Part shown: one piece after another, positions 37,559 through 49,159 of the stretch
Layout of the letters: each line of letters starts with the position of its first letter
Numbering within the stretch: position 1 is the stretch's first letter
DNA from: Druceiella hillmani
Lineage: Eukaryota; Arthropoda; Insecta; Lepidoptera; Hepialidae
DNA length: 64,000 bases
Reading direction: 5' to 3'
Assembly: GCA_039881145.1 (NCBI GenBank)
Contig: JAYKKI010000016.1
Location: 10,282,501-10,346,500 of the forward strand
The notes under the pieces: model-generated
Told to the model about the DNA's origin: nothing
Databases searched by the model: none
Seen by the model: the letters and a program-made list of their open reading frames with translations, nothing else
Position numbers and translations under genes: made by a program

Positions 37559-37945
37559 TGTTATTATCATTTTACTTTATTCATTGTTTGTTCAAATTAG
37601 TTAAATAGAGTGCGTCACATAAATAACTTGTAATCCATAGTTGCAGCTTTATTTAATTGATAAGTTAATTACATGTATTTTCTATACTAATTTTATGTCT
37701 TAATTTAAAAAAAAAATTGTTTCACTTACTTCCATTAACATTGTCACATTTATGTATTGTTGTATTTAATTGGATATATATTAATGTATTTATTTTTTTT
37801 GTTCTTTGTGGAAATGTTAGAACACAAACTTATTTCGTATTTAGTGTTCATAGAATAATTCAAATAGTTTGTGTTTGTTTTTTTCCCTTTACAGAAAAAA
37901 ATAAAAAAAAAAAATAAAAAAATAAAAAAATAAAATAAAAAATTT
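37559..37945 (+). mobile_element. LINE 3' UTR and A-rich tail
   Basis: About 340 bases of AT-rich 3' UTR after the ORF2 stop lead into a run of AAAAAATA-type units (about 37896-37945), the usual poly(A)-like tail of a retrotransposed LINE. With the preceding ORF2 end this defines a 5'-truncated insertion of about 700 bases. A clear target-site duplication was not found by eye. A 66-codon frame at 37717 lies in the UTR and is not a gene. Confidence 0.7.
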
Positions 37946-39950
37946 GCTACATAGACTTTCTAAAATATATATTAAATTTTAGGAGCCCCATAATAAGTAA
38001 ATAATAAAGTTTAACGCCATTGTCCCACAAGTTTCGTTCAATATGTTGAGCAAATACGTCAATATAAATTAAACTGATACATAAGTATGCTTAAGTTTGA
38101 CAAGTACGTTTTTAGCAACGAAGCACTTACAAAAAGTACAACGTTCTTGTTAATTTTGAAATATTCCACGTATTTATACAAAACACCTAATAGGAAACTG
38201 CAACAATAAATGTAAAGAAAATAAAGGTTAAAATGACTTTCTAACACTTTCTTAGAAACTTGACTTTCTTTTTCCGTTTAATAAAACGCTAGTTGATTTT
38301 ATGATGGTCAAAACGATACACGGTTATAAGATTCAGTACGGTATCTTATAAGTTTTCAATGTTATAAGCAAAAATAACATAGCATTTTTTTTCTTTTATT
38401 AAGTGAACAAGCTGTACAACCTTGGAGTTATCAAAATTATGTCAAGGTACAAAAGCTTTCAATATCCTCTTGCAATTATTCATAAAATTTAAAAAAGTAA
38501 ACTTCGACCAAATAACAGTAAAACACATTCCAAGAAACTTTTTTAAGACTAACATTGTCACGAATACGAAAGGAAAGAGATATTAATTTTAGGCAATCTG
38601 AAATATATTAAAAGAATTCAAACTTCCGTAACCGAACAGCTGTTTAATATTTTTACGTTCTCAAGAAGCACATTAAAACGTAGTTTTTAAATGTCATTGT
38701 TATGTTTAAAAACGTAAATATAAATATACCACAAAGTTGTAGCTATAGCTTCAATTTAATTCGTACAAAGGATTGAATTTTTAGTATTCGTTTAAAGGGT
38801 AACGTAAAATATTTAAACAGTAACTTCGCTCTAACTATGCCATTAAGGAGTTGAATAGAGGATAAGTTTGAGTAACTATTGAAACTCATCTGCCTATAGA
38901 TTAATATACTCTATCCGTAAGAAATAATTTATAGATATCTATCGCTCGGAAATTTCTCGCCATTATTCCCAAATTAGTAACAAATAATTGTTGATAATCG
39001 AAATACGTGGAACATATTATTAATATTTTTTTCCCAGTATAAAATACACAAAACTTTGATTATGTTAAAGTATAACACTCGTCACTAATATTAATATCTA
39101 ATAATAATTTTCAATTGCTAATAGAGTCCATGTTCAAATGCGTTATTTTTAGGCTAAGCACTTTTCCCCAGCTTTACACGAGTTTTTCACGAGTAGCCAT
39201 TTATTATTTTGCAGTTTTTCTTGCTGATCTTTAAGGATTTTCTTAAGCTCAAGTTAATGGAGAGTGTAACCCTACAGACGCTTATTAAATAAAATGTTTG
39301 TTCGTCACCATAGTTATAAGTATACATAATAGTCTATCAATATTTTTAAATGTTACGTATTGAATAATTGATATAAAATTACAAAAAAATTAACATGTTT
39401 ATGTTTTTGATGTTTATTACTTTATGCACTCTTATTATTTTATTGTATCTAAAGAATATCTACAAAAAATTTGCGTTAATGACCTTCAACTTTTTTATTT
39501 TCTAGACAATATGTTTAAAATTTGGATTTGCGCGAGTTCTTTCAACCCTGTTTGCCAACTGCTAATTATTTATTTATTTTAATGGAATCGCACCTTACAT
39601 TTTATTTTTTAAATAATATGTATTCAAGAAAATCACAAGTTTGCAAAACTTTTAGAGCAAAGAGTTATGAAGATGAAAGAATATTTAAAATAAACACTTT
39701 ATTCCATTATTGTATTAAGTTTTTGTAGTCAACCTAAGCTGAAAATAAATGACAGAACAACCTGAATTTCATATCCAGTTGTACTGAAATTTGGAAGGTG
39801 CTAAATTAATATTGAAATGAAGTTTTTTATATAAACGACCCAACTCTTCGAAACATATATTATTAAAATAAATTATAAAACCTATTTTATAATGATTAAG
39901 ATAACTGAACAGTGCTAGCTCCAAAAACGATAGTGAAAACAAAAGCAAGT
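37946..39950. other. AT-rich non-coding stretch
   Basis: No gene is visible. Short frames (62-68 codons at 38059 and 39522) show no motif. Confidence 0.6.
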
Positions 39951-40460
39951 CTAAATTTCATATAGGGACTTACGTCTACGACTATGCTTTTCCTCCTTTA
40001 GCTATAAGTAAAACACAGATTTAGGCAGCCTGGATCGGCTTATATGCACAAGGTGACCAAACTGTGTAAGTTAGCTCTTAATAAGCATAGCTTCTTTGCC
40101 ACTCATCACAGTACATCGTTAAACTACTGAGATTGAGACTCGATCCTGCTATCTGGCCTGAGGAATTTCATGTGGAAAGCACCAAATCCATTCGCATTAT
40201 CCCTATATAGATAAGAACTCTCATTGGTATAAAGCAAAATAGATAAAAGGATTGCTTTATATAGCGATATTAGTATACTGTATCACATCATTCAAATCCC
40301 AAACTCGAATTCACATCCTTCCTAATGACGGAACTTCTTTCACAATTTGTGAGTAAATTTCTAATGTGACTGCCCAGATATTTAAATAATTATACTTCCT
40401 TGAAAGCCTTCTTAACCATATATATTGACGTAGTATCTGCTTGTGTCACTAGTTCAAAAT
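39951..40460 (-). pseudogene. Non-LTR retrotransposon ORF2 relic (RT end to C-terminus)
   Basis: Minus-strand reading, from high to low coordinate, gives these recognisable pieces in family order. FKYLGS (40369-40386) is the 'FKYLGS..' block at the end of the RT region. LYKAILLSILLYTNES (about 40220-40264) corresponds to 'LYKA.VLP.LLYG.E'. FHMKFLR (40157-40177) corresponds to 'FH.R.LRKI'. QDRV leads to EAMLIKS (40074-40094), matching 'WQD.V...EVL.....SIEA.L....LRW.GH'. QFGHLVHISRSRLPKSVFY (about 40005-40065) matches 'RW.GH..RM...RLPK..FYGEL', followed by a basic KEEKHSRRRKS tail. There are at least two frameshifts and several stops (for example TGA at 40288-40290), so the copy is dead. The catalytic YADD region and endonuclease are gone. 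Clade unresolved. Confidence 0.8.
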
Positions 40461-43400
40461 TTAATATTATTTAAAAAATAAGACCAATAAACTAGCAAAG
40501 TCCATTTAATAACTCATTCATATGTCTAAGAGGATGCAGGTGAAAATTTCAATAACGTTTCCCTAATCACTTATCTATTATTATTTTAATTTTATCAAGT
40601 TAATCCGTCAGTGTACCACAATTACTAGGACATTAAACTGCGATGCAAAAGTTTAGTTCACTCAGATTTAGAACTATCAACCTCTTCAAACAGACTTGCC
40701 CGTTGATAAAGTTAACCGAAGAGAAACGTCAATAAAATGGCTTGTGTTAGCTGAATAAGTAAAAATTGTAATAAATACGTAATATTTGTGGGAATATTAC
40801 GTACTATAAGTATTTTACTCGACATTCGGATTAACCAGATGAGCCTCACGGGATTCGGTATCTAATAATCTTCAAAATATCTTTGAAAAAGTTATGTGTT
40901 ATATTATATAGTTATGACCTGTGTTATCAAATTTTCCTACAGACGGTGACGTCAAAAATAAACTGGGCTTGCTTTAAGAACGTTATAAAGTTAGAGAATT
41001 CATTGTTGAAACATATGACATTTTCTTGCTCGTTACTTTATGGCTTATAAAGTTAAGAAAGTATAGAATTGAAAGTAAAGTAATAGATACATGTAAGAAT
41101 AAAGAAAGAGTTGGGCATAAATAAAATTTAATATTGTAAGAAAAAAATTCAATACCTTTTAAATTTTGTTCATATTTTTTTATAATTTTCATTGTTTTAA
41201 ACGAATGATAATTTAATTAATTTCGGTAAATACAAGGAAAAATGCAAAATTTTTAGTGTATAAAATAAAATTAGGCATATACAAATAAATAATTTTAAAA
41301 CAAATATTTTGTCCCTTGTAAGAATGCTATTAATTGACTACAATTTCTATCGTTGAAAACTTACAGAACATATTGTATTTCAATCTAAAGAATATATTGC
41401 ATTTCTTTATAATCTGAGCTTAAGAATGAAACAAGTTTTTATTCTAAATCATACCTAATGCCATTTTCAAAGATTTAACGAATAACGTCCAAATTATGGG
41501 AAGAGCGAAAGAAAATTTTCGCTCCTGCATTACTTATCATTATTTTCTCCTATACCAATTAAGGACTATATCTGTCAGATGCAAAATTTTAAGAGCATAA
41601 GTCTGAAACTTTAGAAGTGATCATGAGACTGAGATTGATGAAGGGCTGGACACGCGTGTCGAAGTTATGGTTCCCTTGTGTCAATATGGATCTCACACTG
41701 GAAGTACTCCGTACATACCAGAGAACGTATACAAAATTTATTTTACATATTAATTCGATATAACTGGCGTTATTGAAGTTGAGTCGTAATGAATTCCGAC
41801 ATTTTGAATGTTGATTATTCTAATAGCAGTTATAGAATATTGGTGAAATTTTCAATAATCATAACAAACGTTTCAAAGTCGTATAAACATGCTTGACCTG
41901 AAAAAATATTATTATATTCAATGATTGTATAAAAAAGCAACACAAATTTTTTTAAAAACCGCGTGGGATCATGTAAGATTGATTAATTTTCAAAAACGGT
42001 TTATAAAAACAAATTTTCTTTAAAAATTTTATTTTTCAGGGAATATTAAAATAGTAGTAATATAAAAAGATGAGCCATATTCTATATTTTTTGCAGCGAA
42101 TAAATTACCTCATTGTAATTATGCCAAAAGTTTCTTTTCTATGTTTTATAATTTTTAGAACACAAATATTTAAGTATTTTGAGTGCGAAATGTCAGTCTT
42201 AGTAAATAAATAAATTTTAAGACTAAAATACCTCATTGACGTAGGGTCAAATTATTTACAAATAGACTTATAAGTATTTTTCTATATGTTAATGTGTTTA
42301 TATATTTTCCACATGCGTATAAATATGATAAATATCTCAAAAACTGTGAAGTTAAGAATCGACGAAATAGCTCTCCAATTGGCAATATTATTTTTTTTTT
42401 CTCATCTTTGACCTTATTAGTTTCCAACATAAAATATGTAACCTACTTACCTATAACTTTGTACCTTTTGTGAATTTTTAGCCGTGTTTCTAGAAATAGT
42501 CCAAAACAATTTCTGAAAAAAAAAATTCCACACAATACATGTGCAAATATGTGTGTCTTACTGAAATTTTTCACTACATGAGATATTCACTTCATAAATT
42601 TTGTAATGGTACCTTTTTATCTTTTTGAAGTATAATAGAATAAAAAAAATTGAACGTTGTTGTCAATTAAAAAAACAAATAATTATTAGAAATTACTCGC
42701 GGAGATTATTAGTATTCTGAATTCGGAAATTAGAAATATTTATGGTGGAGGATTGACCACATCTAAGGAACTGTAAAACCTATATTTATTATATTTAAAA
42801 TAACCATGTGCCATTTACTATCTCCTTGCCCTCGAACAATTTCAACCTGGTACATGGGTTTCAAGTAAAGATCGATATCAAAAATTGCTCAAAATGTTTA
42901 GTGTAAATAATACTATTGCGCGCAAGCTGTCAAAAAAGTATTGTTCGTTACTGAGTGCTTATATGTCCTATGTAGTGTATGACACTGATAAAAAGACAAA
43001 CAGTAAATCTATTAAAATAACATATGAAGTTTATTTAGATTTATGAAGTATTATAGTCCCATTTCGATAGATAAACATTTACAATAAACGATACCTACGC
43101 AGAAAATTGTTTTTGATACGTTAGATTTGAATATTTATACTGAGAAACCAAGAAAAATCATTAACTATGAGATATAAGCCAATGTTCTTACTTCTAAGTT
43201 ACAAAATTTACATTAAGTGATTGTTTTTTCATGTTTTGTAACTGGTTTTTCAAGTTATAAAAAATGCAAAAAGTCTACTAGGCTCATAAAATATTGAGGA
43301 TATTTGTTTAACTGCACTATTGGCATAAATTAAGACCAGTTCACGAGGAAGAAACTTCGTGAGAAAATGTGAACTAATATCATAAAAATAAATCAGTTGT

Positions 43401-45287
43401 TTGTTATTGAATTCAAAGTCTTAGCCGAATAGAATGCGGAGTGCGTGCAAGGAGTCTTTTGGAAATAGTTTAATTTTCGTATTTCTGGCTGTACGTATCT
43501 ATGTGTGTGTGTTTTTTTTTTCACTCAAACACTATTTTTAAAGGAACTTTTACTGTCAAAACAAAACTTTTATCATTCAATACTAATTTAGAAGGCACAT
43601 GGGTATGGACATATTCTTACTGTAATTTAATTAAAAGACAACCACCACAAGCCACAAGCAAAAAACCTATTTAAGGGTACTATTTTTAATCATTCTTTAT
43701 TTGAATTGATTAATTTATTTTAAGCCACTTAAAACATTTCATAAGTACAATAAATTTTATGTCTTGTTGGCTTAAAATTTATTGTGCTAATCATTCATAG
43801 TTTGGAAATATATTTATAAATAAAAATAACTTAAAACAACGTACGAGACGTATGTGCTTATTAGAGTATGCACTTTAATGAGTCTGCTAATCTTTAAAAT
43901 ATGAACGGAGTAATTTGGTAAAATTATATTTAAGTTAACTTTTGTCAATAAATTAAAGAGTAAAGGCAATAAAGTTGTCTTAAACTTGTAAAATATGTAC
44001 TAAGCAATACATTCATATGTACCTTTTAAAAGGTAATATTAATTTGTGGGTTAGTTCTATTAATTTTTGATGGGTTTATTTCCAATTGGACGATTTCCTA
44101 CGTGTTTCAAACTCATTGCTCATTTTTAGAGCAATGACTTTCTTTGCGCTTTTTTATTTTTATTTAGTCTTATATACTTTTGTAGTAAATTATAAATAAA
44201 TTTGTTTTAATAAGCCTTTGCATTATTACTTTTGCTCAATCATTTTCCTACAAAATAATGCTTTCTATTTATATTTAAGTTAGAGGTAATAAAAATTAAC
44301 CATAACCAAACATGTCAATTTTAATTTTTTGCAAAGTATTTATAATTATATAGAGGTCGTTTTGACTTTGAATGAAGAAAATATTATCAAGTCAAAGATG
44401 ATCTAAAAATTACTTCACCATAGTCAAATGTTGACACTAGGATTGTTTGTGTAATCAGGGTGTAATATATGAGCATGGGTTGATAATTACACTAATCAAA
44501 GTAATTAGAAACGATTTGTCTGCAAACTAACTATGAATTTTACGTTGATTTTTCCGTAGACCACGTTGGACTTGCAAGTTTCATGGTTTACCATAAATCT
44601 GCAATTTAATTATGAAAATGTTTGAATGACAATATAAATATAAGTTTTAAAGTGCTTATTGGTTATTCATAGTGTTCAAAATTGAGAGAAGAAGGGTTTT
44701 TTAAATTAATTTTATTAGAACAAAGCACGTTATATAGATTAGCACTTTTATAACAGCTGCCGTTTGACCCTTTTACGTGTTTGCAATATTTCAAAATAAA
44801 TACTAAATAAGCTTAAGTGCCAAATATGAAATTTGTCGAAGTTTTGGATAAAGCGACGTTTTTTGCGTTATGAAGAACTTTCTCATTTTATTCAGTAAAA
44901 AAAATATCCGTAAAAGACAATTTCGTCAATATTCTATCCAATAATCGGCCTTAAGCATTATTTTCTGCATAATTTTGTATTATGAGCGTACAAGTAATGT
45001 ATTCAAAATTTTGTTTAATGCGTAAATCGGTATATTTTGTATTCTTTTCTTTTCACCAAGTTTCTGTCACAATGCCTAGTTACATTTTTCCAACGGAAAC
45101 ACCACCACACAATAAAAAAATAATTGTTTTTCTTTTCCAGTTTAGCTAATAGAATATTTACACTACCAATATTTTTTCGTAGCTATAATTTCATAGCAAA
45201 AGTTGATTGTGAAATTCACTCGATGTTGGCATATTATTAAAAATTCCGAACGATATCTTATATGAAAGAGTATTAACCATTATATAA
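40461..45287. other. Long AT-rich non-coding stretch
   Basis: No supported gene. At 41593-41760 a GC-richer patch is open in two plus frames at once for about 50 codons and contains a 12-bp palindrome GACACGCGTGTC (41649-41660). Neither frame is recognisable. A small hairpin CATTGCTC...GAGCAATG (44114-44136) is also present. The 65-69 codon minus-strand frames at 40983 and 42233 look like chance. Confidence 0.55.
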
Positions 45288-45326
45288 ATTATTAACCTCT
45301 GCATAATATATGCAGAGGTTAATAAT
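45288..45326. repeat. Perfect 18-bp-arm hairpin
   Basis: ATTATTAACCTCTGCATA (45288-45305) is exactly complementary to 45309-45326 across a 3-base loop. Arm and loop lengths match the hairpin at 13372-13410, but the sequence is unrelated. It lies 30 bases before an overlapping pair of 60- and 104-codon frames that I regard as chance. Confidence 0.9.
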
Positions 45327-47984
45327 TAATACAGAATTTATATATTCGCGAAGAAAGCTATGAATGGATGCTGGTATTTTATAAAAATGCTTTCCTTTTG
45401 TTACATATTTTACTCTATTTATAAATCTAAAAATAGCCTTAAAGCACAAAGGCAAAACACGTATGTCATTTTTAAGTTACATCAGTGGGAAAAGAGATTT
45501 TCTGGCTGTTTTACGTATGAATGGATTGTGAATGAAATTGTGGTGTACAAATTTGTTCAGGAAAATGTATTCAATTCAAACGTTTTATTCTTTCGTTGGA
45601 GTTTTAATCAAACTTTCGTGAGAAAACCACTCGTGCTATTTCGAGAACTGCTACGTACAATGCTCAAATGTTGATAAATTGCTAAATATATGCTCTAACA
45701 AAAAAAAAATTTCTTCCGCATGAGTATCATATGTAATTTAAAATCGTTCGACATAAATGAAAAAGTACTCCTTTTCCTTATTATATTTTGCTGTATTCTC
45801 AGTTACAAAACCTAATTATCTTGATTTCTCTTGGCTAATACTTTACTATTCTCTTACTACAAGACACATTAAAGGAAATTTTTGTTTCGTGTTACTCATT
45901 TTTAAATATTTTTTTATTAAACTTACTGATGACCGTCATAACCTATATTCATTTTTTGTCATAATTAATTGAAACGATTTTAAAAGATCGTAAAAATCAC
46001 TAAATTTTTTTTTTAATACAATGTTCTTATCCAACAGTAATTCAAATATTAATGATTTTAAAGGGGAAATCCAATATAAAATTTTGAAGAAAAATAAGTG
46101 TTACTTATAATAAGTACGTAATGTTTAAATACGTAAGTATAACTTAAGTACGTAAGAAACGTAATGTTTTTATCGAAATAATCAAAAGTAGATTTAATGT
46201 TGTCATACTGTATATTTCAATGAAAATAATTTTTGTTCTATATTCAATGATACGAGGGCGATATCAGAATTTTCGAAGACGGTCAGGGATAAAATTTCAT
46301 CAGATTTATGAATTTCTAAATATAAACTTTCCAAGGAAAAATAAAGTTACGAGAAATATTGTTGGGATTTGCATGCAAATCTGTGAAAGAAACATTTTAG
46401 TAGATTCGTAGGAACGCAGGACTTACATACGGATAATTAATTGTACCTAAAATAAGTCAATAATTTTCTCCGTTCAAATTACTATTATAGTATTATAATT
46501 CTAGCAATATCATAAACAAGCTAATAGGTCGATAAAGGTTAAATATTGTTTATATATTCTGAGGATACAAACATCAACACAAAGTTTAAAAAAAAGTGTT
46601 CTGGTAAAAGTAAATTTTTGTTAAGAATGAAGAAAAAATTATATTTTTTCCAATGGAATCCTCTTGAAAGAAACTATTAGAATATATTTGCAAGTATGAA
46701 CTTGCACTTTTAATATTTTAGTTTATTTTTTTGAAAAAGAGGAAGACAAGGCAGTCAGGAACAAAAAAATGTCTCATCATCCGAAACTCCGACAAATTTG
46801 AAACTTGGCATTTAGGCTTAATTATTTATCGCTATGAAATATTGCATATTTGCAATATTCATTACTAACTATCTAAATGGTCCCAACGAGACAAAGATGT
46901 TGACTATACATATCGTATAATATCGATTTAATAAAAATAAATAAATGAAAATTTCGACGATTTTCTGTCAATGAAGATAGTTTTTTTGTTCAGTGTCATT
47001 ATAATTTTTATTGCCCTTGTTTGCTAATTATTAAATTATTTGTTTTTAAAATATATGTTAAGGCAACAAGTCATATATACCCAACCTGGATGAAACATAT
47101 TGGTCTTGCGTCCTATCGAGTAAAATATCATTGGACATATTTTTTATACTTTATTTGCAAAATATTCAGCTTCTGCATAATGTGCACCTCCACACAATCC
47201 TCTAATTTTTGAACCATGGATTTTAGAAATCTGAAGATTAACGCACACAATTCCAAGAAAGCTTGAAAACAATTTTTTTTCCTCTCATAAATTTTTAGAT
47301 GATTTTCATAATAAAAATATCAGTAAAAATATCAGTTTCGTTTAATTTTAAAAATATCAGTAATAAATAAATCCAAACGTAATTTGTTTTCTTAACCCCT
47401 TCCACATTTCATGCTCCAATACTATTAAATATAATGAGAAGAGATTTAAGGTAGTTGGTATAATATTGTGGTTTATAACAGTACTTAGAGAAAACTATCA
47501 ATAAACATACAATGCATTTAGACGCTAAGTAGATATCTTCGTTAAAAGACGTAACTATTTATAAACGCTAAACGCAGAGTATGTTCCTTCTTTCATAATT
47601 TTAATTTTCTTTTCTCTCGCTGCTCACTAATATACGGCAATAATATACAGCCTAAACATTTTCTTGGGCAGTTTCTGTTATTACTATCTATATAAGTTGT
47701 GATGTGACTAAAAACCCAGAAGGACGCTTCTACCATATAAAAATTTTACAATTCATGAGTCATAAAGTTTACAGAAATCCACACACCAATATGAATAGTG
47801 TAATATTTCAAGTTTTCATAAATGTAATTTGTCGACAAGGATCTATATAATGACGACTTCTTAAGCAGACAATTAAATTTATTGAAAAGTTAAAAGCAAT
47901 AACCAAAAACATAAAACAATCTATCAACAAAATAATCACATAACGAAAATTTAACGTCTAGAATCTAAACTATCAAAGAAGGAA
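45327..47984. other. AT-rich non-coding stretch
   Basis: A 104-codon plus frame (45360-45674) is the longest here. It has no domain that I recognise, and a frame of this length is expected about once in a window of this size and composition. Near 46090-46160 the word AAGTACGTAA is loosely repeated. Nothing else was seen. Confidence 0.5.
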
Positions 47985-48135
47985 AACTGAGCAACGCCAG
48001 CAATGCTACAGCTTTCTAATAACATTTGGGTATCTCCGAAATTGCTTCACCGATTTTAATTAAAAACGAAGGATATCAGTTGTATCCCAAAGGGGAGAGC
48101 CTGAAAATCATCGCGTTCAAATCCATCAAGTTATT
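47985..48135 (+). mobile_element. Dispersed-repeat fragment
   Basis: Begins GAGCAACGCCAGCAATGCTA with CAGCTTTCTAATAA, then GCTTCACCGATTTTAATTAA, ATCAGTTGTATCCCAAAGG and GAGAGCCTGAAAATCATCG. The phrases 'AACGCC..GCAATGC.(A)CAGCT' and 'TTCACCGATTTTAAT.AAA' belong to the same kind of insect interspersed repeat as the tail at 35215-35347, which also ends CAGCTAGTTTCTAATAA. The copy is rearranged or degenerate, and the class is uncertain. Confidence 0.5.
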
Positions 48136-49159
48136 CAACACACTTGCATAGATATTTACTTTGTTTTTGCCCTCTATCATTTGTATCTATTCTTTTAATG
48201 TATTATGTTGCTCATACTTTTATAAAATATTGAAAAAAATTGGCAAGGTTTGTAATTCCATGAAATGTATCTAAGTATCTATCAAGATTTCTAAGAAGTA
48301 ATAAAGCTTAAGATATTCCGGTAACGAGAAATACATATGGTCTAATTAGATACAAGACAATACCTCAGCGGATACTGAAGAAGAAAGAACAACCCAAGAA
48401 AAACGGCAGCCGATCGTTGTTTTTCCGTCAAATTTCATAGCGGAGTCTAAGTAAACGGCAGTAATTATTTATTTTCTAGTGGTTAAGTATTCCTTAACGG
48501 GACTTATTTTGAGAGCTAAATGGACTTGAATTTCAAAATGTGATTCTTACTTTTGACAGTTTACTTATTTTGATAAAACGTTTTTAATTACTTTTTTATT
48601 TCCATTTAATATTAAACTGTTCATACCCGTTATTTTTTAAATTATTTTCATTAAATTATTTGTAGTATTTTCATTTATGTCATGAACAAATACATCGTTT
48701 CTTATTTTAAAATTGCACAAGTTTGATTTGTTTTGAATGAAACAGAAAGAAGAAAAAGAAACACGTAATGAATACAAGATATTTTCGTAACCAAAATTTA
48801 TAAAGTTGTTTCAATGTAGATCGAATACAATTTTCCATAAATATAGACAGTTATATTTATGGAACATTGTAACTATTAATTGTTAAAAAAATATAAAACT
48901 CAATTCGGCTTCAAAACACTTTTTTTGCTTTACTTAAGTCATTTTATCTTACATTAAGTAAGTACCCGGATTTAAACCAGCCGGTACCCGGGTCAGTTTG
49001 ACTCCCATTCACTGCTAAAAATCAGTTTATAAATGTGGGAGTACTTGTGCACAAAGACAAATGTACATAATTGGATTAAGTGAAGTATATAGATTTTGTT
49101 ACTTGTTTTCTTAAGAATTTAATAGGTTCAAAATCATTTTATGAATTTAAAACAATTTG
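48136..49159. other. AT-rich stretch with small structured patches
   Basis: A 34-codon stop-free plus frame at about 48350-48454 (protein-like, containing SADTEEERTTQEKRQP) ends at a TAA. It is too short to call. At 48961-49012 a GC-rich cluster repeats GTACCCGG twice and includes CCGGTACCCGGG, flanked by an inverted ACTCCCA...TGGGAGT pair. No gene was recognised. Confidence 0.45.

Noticed and set aside
48105..48125. B-box-like CGTTCAAATCC
   Set aside because: Lies in a dispersed repeat without any A-box at the right distance.
48961..49012. piggyBac-type terminus near a TTAA-like site (GTACCCGG cluster)
   Set aside because: No matching inverted end and no flanking TTAA duplication was found; left as an unexplained GC-rich cluster.
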